A DNA stretch of 21,272 nucleotides from GCA-016700035 sp964454845. GTDB lineage: Bacteria > Patescibacteriota > Saccharimonadia > CAILAD01 > GCA-016700035. A model generated the notes under the pieces. The model was not told the origin of the DNA. It saw only the letters and a program-made list of their open reading frames with translations, and did not search any database. Each line of letters begins with the position of its first letter. Positions within the stretch are counted from its first letter, which is position 1. Location: the NCBI GenBank assembly GCA_964454845.1, contig CAYVVS010000011.1:1-21272 (forward strand), read 5' to 3'. A program made the translations under genes and the position numbers. Below, piece by piece: positions 6,879-14,438 of this stretch.

Positions 6879-7586
6879 TTAGGCCACCAGCTCCAAATAC
6901 CCCCCTTCTAGCCGGTCGAGCTCGTGCTCGATGTATGTACGAAACGTCGAGTGCCAAATCACGCCAAGGTGATCGGCAACTCCATCAACCAGTTCGATGC
7001 CGTGGGAGCGCGTGAGACCCGCCCGAATGAGCAAGCCATGCATCCAAGCCGGCGCCATCACAACATTGTGCGCACCCGCCACGGTAGATGCAAACCATGG
7101 CACCACCAGCTCGTCGAGCACCGAGAACAGCGAGTGCACATTCGCGGCCGTATAGGTCTGATCTTCGCGCAACTCATGCAAGAAACGCGAATGTGCAGCC
7201 ATGGTGCGAATGGCAGGCAGCCACACGAGCCGGCCAAGGTTCGCCAAACGTGTGCCATGGAACGGTGCCCCAAAGCAGAACACCGCTCGCACCCGCTCCG
7301 GGTAGTACCGGGCCAAGTGCAGCGCAATCAGCGAGCCTTGACTGTGCCCCACCAAGATGAAGTGCTGAGTTGCGCCCAGGGCAAACACCTTACGGGCCAG
7401 TTCATCAGAGGCTTCATCGATGCGCCCCAAGCCAAACTTAGGAATGGCGAGCACGACTACCTTATACCCGCGAGCCCGGAACAAGCTGGCCAGCTTCGTG
7501 TAAGCTGGTGCGGCAAGCTGCGGGCAAAACGTTCCCATGAAGATGACGACAGTAGTATCGGCACAGGGCCGAGGCTGCGCACGCAT
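6879..7586 (-). CDS. Lipase-like alpha/beta hydrolase
   Basis: 235 residues. The nucleophile elbow is GHSQGS (Ser at about 82). GAPFHGT follows the next strand and is typical of triacylglycerol lipases and GPI-inositol-deacylase-like esterases. The acid is probably in VLDELVVP, and the base is in DHLGVIWH near the C-terminus. An HG-type oxyanion motif is not clear; the strand VVIFMGTFCP takes its place. There is no convincing signal peptide. Codon use is GC-rich (37 of 60 bases in 6961-7020). A strong AGGGGGTGAG site precedes the ATG, unlike the leaderless genes nearby. It may be a horizontal acquisition. Confidence 0.75.
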   Translation of the reverse strand: MRAQPRPCADTTVVIFMGTFCPQLAAPAYTKLASLFRARGYKVVVLAIPKFGLGRIDEASDELARKVFALGATQHFILVGHSQGSLIALHLARYYPERVRAVFCFGAPFHGTRLANLGRLVWLPAIRTMAAHSRFLHELREDQTYTAANVHSLFSVLDELVVPWFASTVAGAHNVVMAPAWMHGLLIRAGLTRSHGIELVDGVADHLGVIWHSTFRTYIEHELDRLEGGYLELVA

Positions 7587-7692
7587 AACTCACCCCCTTT
7601 GGTCTTGTAAGGAACGAGCATTTTGCCTTTGTGTGGTTTTGCGAAACGCTTAGGCTAAATATGCGCCGAGTTTTGGAAAAAGTAAATAAAAA

Positions 7693-7717
7693 TGCCGCCG
7701 AGATAATCTCAGCGGCA
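7693..7717 (-). terminator. Terminator of the PurM-like gene
   Basis: An 11-bp stem (7693-7703 and 7707-7717, one G-T pair) around a 3-base loop, followed on the minus strand by ATTTTTATTTACTTTTT. Confidence 0.9.
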
Positions 7718-7724
7718 GGCCCGA

Positions 7725-8861
7725 CTAGCGGACCTTCAGTTCTTCTGCCTCGTACTCAATGCCCAGGGGCTCAATGACGACGCGACGCGGCCCTTCCTGC
7801 ACGGGACCGAGGAGCATGGCATCCATGCCACATTCCCGTGCCACTTCCAGAGTCGAGTTGATCGCCTCAGGCCGCACGATCACGATGAAGCCGATCCCCA
7901 TGTTGTAGGTGGCATACATCTCGCGCACATCGATCGCCCCATGGCGAGCGATGTGCTTGAACACCGGCTGAGGGTCGGGGACTTGCTGGATGACGTACGT
8001 GAAGTCAGCGCCTGCATAGCGCATGATCTTGCGCCAGCCGTGTCCGGTGACGTTTACGCCGTAGCTCCAGTGCAGACCGATCTGCTGGCATGCCCGCAGA
8101 AATGGGACATAGTTCACCGTCGGTGCCGTTAGCGCATCCCCAAACGGCTTTGTCGTGCCCGGCATCGCAAGCTGAAAGCCTGTGGCATTAGCGATCTCGC
8201 GTGCCTTGGTGAGGCCATTGGCGTGAATGCCGCTCGATCCCAAACCGATGATCACATCGCCAGCCTGAATGTTGGCTGGGTTCACCAACATGCCACGATC
8301 ATGCAAGAAGCCAGTGACACAGCCAGACAACTCAACGGTGCCAGGCTCGACAATTTCGCGTAGCGTCGGCGTCTCGCCAAAGCCCCAGACAGCGCCGGAG
8401 TCGTGACACCCCGACTGCCAGCCCGCAACCAGGCTATCGGACGCAGCTTCATCGTCGAACCAGGCGGAATCACCCACTGCCAGATGCATACCAATTACCA
8501 TCGGAGGAACACCCAGCGTGATGAGATCGTTCACAATCATGGCGATTGTGTCACGAGCAATGTGACTGTAGGCAGCTCTCGACAGAACGGCTCCTGACAT
8601 CATTCGTGCGGGTTCGATAAGCTGCTCAATCACCCGATTCTTGGTGCCGAGACCTTCGATAACATGACCCGAGTAGAAGTTGCCGTGATGATCCAATACA
8701 TAACAGCTTTCACCACGGGTCCAAGTGAGCTCTTGCACACCCGTACCCTCCAAGACTCGCGCTGTATCCAGCCCGGCCCTGGTAGCCTGGCGCTTGAATG
8801 CGTCCAGCTGATCGTAGCCGATCAGCTCATCCTGGCTCTGGCTAGAAATATTGTGTGCCAT
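7725..8861 (-). CDS. PurM-like (AIR synthase-related) protein
   Basis: 378 residues with the layout of phosphoribosylformylglycinamidine cyclo-ligase, which makes aminoimidazole ribotide. Family landmarks in order: GLGTK (70-74; PurM has DGVGTK, here EGLGTK), AMIVNDLITLGVPP (107-120), GCHDSGAVWGFGETPTL (151-167), GDVIIGLGSSGIHANGL (201-217), VTGHGW (271-276) and MYATYNMGIGF (315-325). The ATP and substrate motifs differ from typical PurM, for example Glu for Asp before GLGTK. No other purine gene is in view, and many CPR bacteria lack de novo purine synthesis. It may act on another substrate; I withhold the symbol. It is GC-rich (36 of 60 bases in 7801-7860), has AGGAAG before the ATG, and stands alone with its own promoter and terminator. 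Confidence 0.75.
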   Translation of the reverse strand: MAHNISSQSQDELIGYDQLDAFKRQATRAGLDTARVLEGTGVQELTWTRGESCYVLDHHGNFYSGHVIEGLGTKNRVIEQLIEPARMMSGAVLSRAAYSHIARDTIAMIVNDLITLGVPPMVIGMHLAVGDSAWFDDEAASDSLVAGWQSGCHDSGAVWGFGETPTLREIVEPGTVELSGCVTGFLHDRGMLVNPANIQAGDVIIGLGSSGIHANGLTKAREIANATGFQLAMPGTTKPFGDALTAPTVNYVPFLRACQQIGLHWSYGVNVTGHGWRKIMRYAGADFTYVIQQVPDPQPVFKHIARHGAIDVREMYATYNMGIGFIVIVRPEAINSTLEVARECGMDAMLLGPVQEGPRRVVIEPLGIEYEAEELKVR

Positions 8862-8900
8862 TTGAGGTACTTCTTCCTATTCGAGGTTAGGACGCCGGTT

Positions 8901-8929
8901 AGTGTACCGTAAGGACAATCATTTCTCAA
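8901..8929 (-). promoter_or_regulatory. Promoter of the PurM-like gene
   Basis: On the minus strand TTGAGA (8924-8929), a 17-base spacer and TACACT (8901-8906). The leader is about 35 bases and contains the Shine-Dalgarno site. Confidence 0.6.
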
Positions 8930-8939
8930 GCATAAGGAT

Positions 8940-9377
8940 TTAGCTCACCACAGAGCCGTCGGGAAATAGTTTTCCAGCTTTATAGAGCCTGGCCGATTCT
9001 GCAACCAGCTCAGCTGCAACTGCAAGATTTAAATCCTCGAGCTTTTTAAAGCGAATACAGCTTTTACCAACACTTACTTTACCGAGTCGATCTTTGTGAA
9101 CTTCCGCGAGATACCCCTCAGTGGTAGCACAAGAAATATAGAGCGAAACATAGTTTTTCTGACTCGCCAGCGCTACCAACGGCGCTTCACCCTGCCTGCC
9201 GCTGGCGTATGTATAGTGATATGAACCGAAACCTATCATTCCGTACACCATGTGCGGCTTGAGCTCAGGCGCTGCTTTCCGTACCATGCCATACACTGCC
9301 TGAATAATTTCGCGGCGATCTTCCAGCAACGACTCGATGTATTGCTTAGGCGTAGTGATTGAGCTTGACGCTTTCAT
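8940..9377 (-). CDS. DUF1801/YdhG-like small protein
   Basis: 145 residues from the ATG at 9377. The frame stays open to 9407, but CATACT stands exactly six bases before this ATG, so the shorter form is preferred. The start (ITTPKQYIESL followed by REIIQAVYGMVRKAAPEL) and the middle (MVYGMIGFG, then VALASQKNYVSLYI) fit the DUF1801 fold. That family includes B. subtilis Fra, a frataxin-like iron chaperone, and E. coli YdhG. The ending CIRFKKLEDLN also fits. It is cytoplasmic, with no catalytic motif. The function is not established for most of the family. Confidence 0.7.
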   Translation of the reverse strand: MKASSSITTPKQYIESLLEDRREIIQAVYGMVRKAAPELKPHMVYGMIGFGSYHYTYASGRQGEAPLVALASQKNYVSLYISCATTEGYLAEVHKDRLGKVSVGKSCIRFKKLEDLNLAVAAELVAESARLYKAGKLFPDGSVVS

Positions 9378-9383
9378 AGCTAG

Positions 9384-9389
9384 AGTATG
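9384..9389 (-). promoter_or_regulatory. -10 box of a leaderless transcript (DUF1801 gene)
   Basis: CATACT on the minus strand ends six bases before the ATG at 9377. It lies back to back with the plus-strand promoter at 9401. Confidence 0.5.
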
Positions 9390-9400
9390 CCACAGTTTGC

Positions 9401-9429
9401 TTGACACCTAAAGAGCACGCCCGCAAGAT
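9401..9429 (+). promoter_or_regulatory. Promoter of the PrsW-like gene
   Basis: A perfect TTGACA (9401-9406), then CAAGAT after 17 bases (9424-9429). Seven bases separate it from the ATG at 9437, so the mRNA is probably leaderless. The -10 is weak. Confidence 0.5.
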
Positions 9430-9436
9430 AAGAATA

Positions 9437-10180
9437 ATGCTTTCGCTTCTTTTTGTTATTGGTCTGCAAATCGCCCTGGCGAGTTTCTTTATCTATTACG
9501 TCGTGCATAACGACCATGGTCAGAAGGAGCCAAAAAAAGGTATTCGGGCAGCGATCGGCTTCGGACTCGTGGCACTCATAATTACCGTCGCCCTCACCCT
9601 CATACTAAAAACCCTCCCAGGACTGGAAGAAGTCGCCGACCTCAATCGAGACGCCCTTCAAGCCGGGGCAATCGATATTACCTACTTATTTCTCGCAGCT
9701 ATGCTGATTGGTGTTGTGGAAGAAACAGCCAAAGCCCTGCCACTCGCTCTCTACATTTATAAGAAGCCTTACTTTAATGAGCTAACCGACGGCATTTTGT
9801 ACTTTGGTATTACTGGCATTGTGTTTGGTCTCGCGGAATCTATTATCTACACCCTCATGTCTGGGGCTGGCGTGGGGCTAATGCGCGTAATTATTACACC
9901 GTTTCTGCACGCTGGTTTTTCTATGTGGTTTGGGTACGCTCTCGCACGCTACAAGCTCCACATCGGTGGGCTAACGCCCGTCATGTTTGCCTTTGTTGGT
10001 TCTATGCTGCTGCACGGACTCTACGATTTTGGACTCTTCACCGGTAGCACAGAACTCGTAGTTGGATCTCTAGCTCTCGCCCTCTCACTCAACATTGGTG
10101 TTTTTCTCATGTATCGTCATGCACAAAAAATTGATGCCAAGCTAATTGCAGCCGGACTCGAAGACAAGCCGACTCCCTAA
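9437..10180 (+). CDS. PrsW-family intramembrane metalloprotease
   Basis: 247 residues from the ATG at 9437. The frame is open to a TTG at 9401, but that TTG is part of the TTGACA box. About seven or eight membrane segments. The PrsW/CPBP-type active-site residues are present: Glu95-Glu96 in VEETAK, Glu134 in FGLAES, His158 in FLHAGFS, and His193 in LLHGLYDF. In B. subtilis PrsW cuts the anti-sigma factor RsiW in response to antimicrobial peptides. No anti-sigma factor is in this window, so the substrate is open. It is divergent from the DUF1801 gene on overlapping promoters. Confidence 0.85.
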   Translation: MLSLLFVIGLQIALASFFIYYVVHNDHGQKEPKKGIRAAIGFGLVALIITVALTLILKTLPGLEEVADLNRDALQAGAIDITYLFLAAMLIGVVEETAKALPLALYIYKKPYFNELTDGILYFGITGIVFGLAESIIYTLMSGAGVGLMRVIITPFLHAGFSMWFGYALARYKLHIGGLTPVMFAFVGSMLLHGLYDFGLFTGSTELVVGSLALALSLNIGVFLMYRHAQKIDAKLIAAGLEDKPTP

Positions 10181-10181
10181 T

Positions 10182-10211
10182 CTGGCACGATAATTACTTA
10201 TCTGGCATAAT
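10182..10211 (+). promoter_or_regulatory. Promoter of the desaturase gene
   Basis: CTGGCA (10182-10187), an 18-base spacer, and CATAAT (10206-10211) with an extended -10 TG. The leader holds a strong GGAGG site. Confidence 0.5.
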
Positions 10212-10241
10212 GGCCGGGTTGGCTTCTACCTTGGAGGAACC

Positions 10242-11075
10242 ATGAAGCTTCGCACCCTGGCAAGAAAGGCTCTACGCAATCGTACCCATCCTGCAGTCGC
10301 AGTGGGTGTTGGTCTCGGAGTCACCCAAGTGGCAAACATCGCAACCACGGCGTGGCTCCACCGTTCGCTGGCGCACAAGGCCGTGGAGTTCGATCCACGA
10401 GTCGTGAAGTTCTTCGACCTCGTGATTCGCTGCGCCACCGGCATGGATCCCAATGAATGGGCAGCCGTGCATCAACAGCATCATGCTCATTCCGACGAGC
10501 TTGGCGATCCGCATTCTCCCGTCATGGACGGACTCGCAACTGTGCAGTTCAACAATGTCGGTGAGTACAAGCGCGCCGCCAAAACTGAGGATGTAGTGCG
10601 ACGACGCAAGCTCCTCGATCCAACCCCCTACGAACACATCAAGATGCTCTCGGGCGGTCGGGGTCTGATCTTCGGCGTCGGAACAGCAATGGTGCTTCTT
10701 GGTCCCGCAAATGGGCTCATCGTCTCGCTCGTACACTGGCCAACCTACATCGGCCTGTCGGCATCTGTAAACAGCTCGCATGCCTTCTACGAGCACTCCA
10801 TAGCCAAGCGGCAAGGCGGCGCATCACATCTGTTGTGGCACTTCTACCACATATTCGGGTATCGCAACTACGAAACCGAGGAGTTCAGCTCGAACCAGCC
10901 ATGGTTGGCCTGGCTGACCATGGGCGAAGGATTACACAACAATCACCATGGCAATGCGACTTCGCCAAACTTCAACCACAAGCAGGACGAACATGATCTA
11001 GGCTGGATGGTAATTCGCTGGCTCGAACGTCGAGGGCTCGCCACAGTTCGAGGTGAAGCGACAACGCTCGGCTAG
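10242..11075 (+). CDS. Membrane fatty-acid (acyl) desaturase
   Basis: 277 residues. The three histidine boxes of the membrane desaturase family that bind the di-iron centre are present: HRSLAH (40-45), HQQHHAH (77-83) and HNNHH (232-236), plus NSSH (177-180). The pattern is closest to delta-9 acyl-CoA or acyl-lipid desaturases, which put a double bond in saturated acyl chains using oxygen. Hydrophobic segments flank the boxes. It is somewhat shorter than most family members, with a short N-terminus. A strong GGAGG site, GC-rich coding and its own promoter and terminator mark it as a single unit, perhaps acquired. It implies access to oxygen and to host or own lipids. Confidence 0.88.
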   Translation: MKLRTLARKALRNRTHPAVAVGVGLGVTQVANIATTAWLHRSLAHKAVEFDPRVVKFFDLVIRCATGMDPNEWAAVHQQHHAHSDELGDPHSPVMDGLATVQFNNVGEYKRAAKTEDVVRRRKLLDPTPYEHIKMLSGGRGLIFGVGTAMVLLGPANGLIVSLVHWPTYIGLSASVNSSHAFYEHSIAKRQGGASHLLWHFYHIFGYRNYETEEFSSNQPWLAWLTMGEGLHNNHHGNATSPNFNHKQDEHDLGWMVIRWLERRGLATVRGEATTLG

Positions 11076-11081
11076 TCATTT

Positions 11082-11110
11082 GGCCCTCAATTACGAGGGC
11101 CCTTTTCTTT
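11082..11110 (+). terminator. Terminator of the desaturase gene
   Basis: GGCCCTC (11082-11088), loop AATTAC, GAGGGCC (11095-11101), then TTTTCTTT. Confidence 0.9.
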
Positions 11111-11127
11111 AACTAAAACTCTTATGG

Positions 11128-11133
11128 TATAAT
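11128..11133 (+). promoter_or_regulatory. -10 box for the CAP-domain protein gene
   Basis: A perfect TATAAT, 30 bases before the ATG. TTCTTT at 11105-11110 is the best -35 at 17 bases and lies in the T-run of the preceding terminator. An AGG stands 8 bases before the ATG. Confidence 0.55.
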
Positions 11134-11163
11134 TGCCGCAACTAGTAATTAATAGGTATACAT

Positions 11164-12309
11164 ATGCCCCAGGCAAAAAAATCCACACCAAAAAAGAGTA
11201 ATGTTGCTCGATCAAATAAAGTAAACACTAAATTTAAATTCAAACCCTGGCACGCAGTTGCTGGTTTAGCACTGTTTATTGCCGGTGGGTTTGTTGTTGC
11301 CTATTCGCAAGCCTCATCTGAAGGTGCTGCGACAAAAGCCCAGCTACCACTCATCCAGTATGAAGAAGGTAATGCAGCAGCTATTGCCGTAAAAGAAGGT
11401 TCATCGTCTAAACTCGTGCAAGGTCCTAAAACTATTCAGCTTACGCAGACTGGTGAGCTTTTTTGTTTCGGTGAAAACCAAGATCAAGGCGCAACGAGAA
11501 AGCTCACAAAAACCGAAGTTACCCAAGTATTAAGCGATATTAGCGGCTCTGGTTTAGTTGAGCTTCCTGCACCGTCAGAAGATCAGGTTCAAGTTGAGAC
11601 AAAACTTATCCGCTACATTGACCCTAAAACGGGCGCAATCGTAGGCATCAACCTCAATAACGTAACAAGCGAAAACACCAGCTACCTTAAAGCTGTTGGC
11701 ATACTACAATCGGCCTGCGCTAAGAACACCCAACCGACTCAACGTAAAAACGCTCCCGAGATTAAGGTAAAGACCAATACACCCACAACTATGAATCTTC
11801 CTGCAATTCAGCGTGCAGTTGTAGGTACCGCCCAGGCTGGCTCAGCGCCGCCCGACCCTAAGATAGCCTGGTTAAACCGATATAACGACGTGCTGCGCGA
11901 GAAAGTAGAGACCGCGCGCGTAAAAAATGGTCTTCCGGTCTACGTCATTATACCGTGCCTCGGTATCAGTGCTTCAAATTGGTCAAGCACGATGGCAACG
12001 AATTACAACAATAATGTAGCCGCTAAAGAGAATAAGTCATTACCTATCATCTACCACAGCAAAGTATTAGACGTAATTGACGCGGCCTGTGGCCCCAACT
12101 ATAGTCGTGGAGGGGAAAACGTCGGTACAGGTGTAGCCATGCAAGTATCCGCCGATGAAGCCGCAAAACAAATGTTTGATGCCTATATGGCTTCGCCCGG
12201 ACATAAAGCAGCAATTCTGGATCCAAAGTTTAACGGCTTCAATACCGCAACCATAATTTCTGCAAATGGCGCTCGCGTCTTTAATACCCAGCATTTCTGG
12301 TGGCGCTAA
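11164..12309 (+). CDS. Membrane-anchored CAP (SCP/PR-1) domain protein
   Basis: 381 residues. A Lys-rich cytoplasmic start (1-28) is followed by one membrane helix (about 29-48, AVAGLALFIAGGFVVAY). An outer region (50-185) of unknown fold comes next, with two Cys (in LFCFGE and QSACAK) that may pair. A linker is rich in Thr and Pro. A C-terminal CAP domain (about 235-381) shows the remains of the CAP1 and CAP2 signatures: IYHSKVLD, GGENVG and YMASPGHKAAILDPKF. The tetrad His, Glu, His of the CAP cavity is visible. Bacterial CAP proteins (YkwD type) are extracytoplasmic; their activity is mostly unknown. The end overlaps the convergent queA by four bases. Confidence 0.8.
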   Translation: MPQAKKSTPKKSNVARSNKVNTKFKFKPWHAVAGLALFIAGGFVVAYSQASSEGAATKAQLPLIQYEEGNAAAIAVKEGSSSKLVQGPKTIQLTQTGELFCFGENQDQGATRKLTKTEVTQVLSDISGSGLVELPAPSEDQVQVETKLIRYIDPKTGAIVGINLNNVTSENTSYLKAVGILQSACAKNTQPTQRKNAPEIKVKTNTPTTMNLPAIQRAVVGTAQAGSAPPDPKIAWLNRYNDVLREKVETARVKNGLPVYVIIPCLGISASNWSSTMATNYNNNVAAKENKSLPIIYHSKVLDVIDAACGPNYSRGGENVGTGVAMQVSADEAAKQMFDAYMASPGHKAAILDPKFNGFNTATIISANGARVFNTQHFWWR

Positions 12310-13328
12310 AGCACAAGCATCGAATCGCCGTACGACAAAAACTTGTAGCCATCCTCTAGAGCATGCTGATAAGATTCTTTAAGAAAATCTTCGCCTGCAA
12401 ACGCAGCTGCGAGTTGAATAACGGTCGATTCTGGCGCATGGAAGTTTGTTAGCAGTGCGTCAACAATGCGAAATGTGTACCCGGGATGAATAAAAATATC
12501 CGCCTCGCCATTCAGTTCTTGAATTGAGCTTTGGAGAATATCTTCGGCGGCGTACTCTAGCGCACGAGTTGCCGTTGTACCAAGCGCAACTACTCGACCG
12601 CCTCCTTGCTTCGCTCTACGAATTTTCTCTAAAGTTTCAGCAGGAAGCTCAAAGTACTCTTCGTGCATTTTATGATCATTTACTTTTTCGGCCCGGATTG
12701 GTAAAAATGTACCCCTCCCCACATGGAGCGTAAGATACACAACCTCAACGCCCTTCTCTTTAATCGCCCGCAACAGTTCATCGGTCATATTGAGCGATGC
12801 CGTTGGGGCCGCCACAGAGCCCGTCTCATGCGCAAATACAGTCTGGTAACGCTCGGCATCGTCCTGATTTGCTTTACGCCGAATATACGGCGGAAGTGGC
12901 GTCGCACCATACTCATCGGCGACCTCCACAACACTGCGATCAGCCTCAATAATCGCCTGGCCACCATCTAATACATCGACTACTCGAAGTTTTTCCTTAC
13001 CAACATAGAGTTCATCACTGACTCGCAATTTACCACGGTGCACAACCTGAGCCTGATTTTCCAACAATGTACGAGCATGTTTTTCGGTTAGCATTAGCTC
13101 ACGCTCACGACCATCTGCAAATTTTGCAATCAAGCGCGCCGGCATTACCTTTGTATCATTTAACACCAACACATCCCCTGGCTCGAGATAGTCGATTACA
13201 TCCGCATAGCGCCTATCCTCTAGTTTGTGTGTGTTGCGCTGCAATACAAGCAAACGAGAGGCCCCACGCGTCTTTGGCGGCTCTTGCGCAATTTTTTTTG
13301 GTGGCAGTACGTAAAACTCGGTGGCCAC
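12306..13328 (-). CDS. queA: S-adenosylmethionine:tRNA ribosyltransferase-isomerase QueA
   Basis: 340 residues, the usual length. QueA moves the ribosyl part of SAM to preQ1 in tRNA to make epoxyqueuosine. Landmarks: LEPGDVLVLNDTKVMPARL near residue 48, LPPYIRR near 144, the HVGRGTFLPI segment near 202, LTNFHAPESTV near 293, and the terminal YGDSMLVL. It begins with GTG directly after the trmD stop (TAAGTG), so the two are translationally linked. Tgt and QueG/QueH are not in the window. Confidence 0.95.
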   Translation of the reverse strand: MATEFYVLPPKKIAQEPPKTRGASRLLVLQRNTHKLEDRRYADVIDYLEPGDVLVLNDTKVMPARLIAKFADGRERELMLTEKHARTLLENQAQVVHRGKLRVSDELYVGKEKLRVVDVLDGGQAIIEADRSVVEVADEYGATPLPPYIRRKANQDDAERYQTVFAHETGSVAAPTASLNMTDELLRAIKEKGVEVVYLTLHVGRGTFLPIRAEKVNDHKMHEEYFELPAETLEKIRRAKQGGGRVVALGTTATRALEYAAEDILQSSIQELNGEADIFIHPGYTFRIVDALLTNFHAPESTVIQLAAAFAGEDFLKESYQHALEDGYKFLSYGDSMLVL

Positions 13329-14003
13329 TTACAAGTCCGTTAGGTCTGGTCGATTTTCTGAGGTCTTTTTAATGGCATCTTGCCGGCGCCATTCATGAAT
13401 TTTTGCGTGATTACCGCCCAATAATTCTTCTGGTACTTTCATCCCGCGGAACTCCTGCGGACGTGTGTAATGCGCATGCTCCAAAAGTCCTTGGGAAAAA
13501 CTTTCTTCCTCGTGCGAGCGCTGATCACCGAGCACACCAGGCAACAACCGAACAATACTGTCGGCAACCGCCATCGCCGGAATTTCACCCCCGGTTAGTA
13601 CAAAATCCCCCATCGAAATCTCTTCATCAACAATTGAGAGGATACGCTCATCAAAGCCTTCGTAGTGACCGCAGAGGATAATCAGACCCTGCTCTTTTGC
13701 AAGGCGCTTGGCATCGAGCTGACGAAATTGCTTGCCACGTGGGGTCATCATCGCCACTTTGGCACCGGGGTTAGTTTCTTTGCAAAATTCTACAGCCTCA
13801 AACATGGGCTCCGGCTTTAAAAGCATGCCAGCTCCTCCGCCGTACGGTGTATCATCAACTTGCTGACGTGGGCCTATGCCAAACTCGCGCAAATTAATTG
13901 CGCGAAACTCCACCGCGCCAACCTCTCGAGCTTTATGGAGCATTGAGTGGTCGAGCACTTGGCTAAAAATTTCTGGAAATAATGTAATTATGTCGATTTT
14001 CAT
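13329..14003 (-). CDS. trmD: tRNA (guanine-37-N1)-methyltransferase TrmD
   Basis: 224 residues from the ATG at 14003, which gives the canonical start MKIDIITLFPEIF. The frame is open to a TTG at 14036, but that TTG is part of a -35 like repeat. TrmD methylates G37 next to the anticodon and prevents frameshifting. The SPOUT knot motifs are visible: LCGHYEGFDERI, ISMGDFVLTGGE, and the N-terminal DDTPYGGGAGM. It is followed without a gap by queA. In many bacteria the order is rpsP-rimM-trmD-rplS; rimM and rplS are not here. Confidence 0.96.
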   Translation of the reverse strand: MKIDIITLFPEIFSQVLDHSMLHKAREVGAVEFRAINLREFGIGPRQQVDDTPYGGGAGMLLKPEPMFEAVEFCKETNPGAKVAMMTPRGKQFRQLDAKRLAKEQGLIILCGHYEGFDERILSIVDEEISMGDFVLTGGEIPAMAVADSIVRLLPGVLGDQRSHEEESFSQGLLEHAHYTRPQEFRGMKVPEELLGGNHAKIHEWRRQDAIKKTSENRPDLTDL

Positions 14004-14019
14004 AGCTAAATACGTAATG

Positions 14020-14036
14020 TTGTCATTTATTGACAA
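14020..14036. repeat. Inverted repeat TTGTCA-N5-TGACAA between divergent trmD and zinc-knuckle gene
   Basis: Perfect 6-bp arms (14020-14025 and 14031-14036). The right arm forms the -35 of the plus-strand promoter (TTGACA, 14030-14035). Read on the minus strand it gives TTGTCA, a possible -35 for trmD, with GTATTT (14008-14013) as a weak -10 after 17 bases. Confidence 0.55.
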
Positions 14037-14058
14037 ATCTGTAAAATTTTAGCATAAT
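14030..14058 (+). promoter_or_regulatory. Strong promoter of the zinc-knuckle gene
   Basis: A perfect TTGACA (14030-14035), a 17-base spacer and CATAAT (14053-14058). The leader is about 25 bases with AAAGG eight bases before the ATG. Confidence 0.8.
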
Positions 14059-14090
14059 ACAGCAGTTCTGTCCATGCTGAAAGGCGCTCC

Positions 14091-14438
14091 ATGATAGACC
14101 GCACCTCACCAGATATTCGAGCAGCATATGCATTCCAACTCACTGAGCTAGATAATTTCTTCGCACATGAGTGCTACCGAGCCACTGTTAGTTTCTTTCC
14201 AACCAGGCGAGTGTGGATCTGTCCAAGTTGCGGATCATCTATTGATGACATCGGAATCCCCAAGCCCATTGAGATTAACCACAGATTTGGGTGCGCCTGG
14301 ATGCAGGCACTCTTCGAATGGCCGCAAGATCTGGTCGATTTCTACATAGCAGTCTGGATGCAGCGCCACCCAATGTCCAAACGCCTCATCCGAACCGCCT
14401 GCCCGGTGCCAAAAACACCCAGCCCTAGCGAAAGTTAG
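14091..14438 (+). CDS. Small unrecognised protein with a probable C2HC zinc site
   Basis: 115 residues. CPSCG (Cys44, Cys47) and HRFGC (His64, Cys68) could bind one zinc ion. The rest is mixed helix and loop with many aromatic residues (FFAHECYR, WMQALFEWPQ), and a Pro/Ser tail. I do not recognise the family. Its own consensus promoter, ribosome site and a terminator that overlaps its stop codon make it very likely real. It lies on the opposite strand inside an otherwise minus-strand rpsP-khpA-trmD-queA block, in the place where rimM often is. A nucleic-acid-binding role is only a guess from the zinc site. Confidence 0.7.
   Translation: MIDRTSPDIRAAYAFQLTELDNFFAHECYRATVSFFPTRRVWICPSCGSSIDDIGIPKPIEINHRFGCAWMQALFEWPQDLVDFYIAVWMQRHPMSKRLIRTACPVPKTPSPSES

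Noticed and set aside
6924..7610. A 228-codon plus-strand frame opposite the lipase-like gene
   Set aside because: It is the antisense of a GC-rich gene with clear hydrolase motifs; the composition (many His, Arg, Gln) is that of a shadow frame.
7587..7724. A short plus-strand frame beginning ATGCGCCGAG near 7660
   Set aside because: It runs over the terminator and antisense to the PurM-like gene and has no ribosome site.
10272..10814. A 180-codon minus-strand frame opposite the desaturase
   Set aside because: The plus-strand frame has all three histidine boxes, a ribosome site and a terminator; the opposite frame is a shadow.
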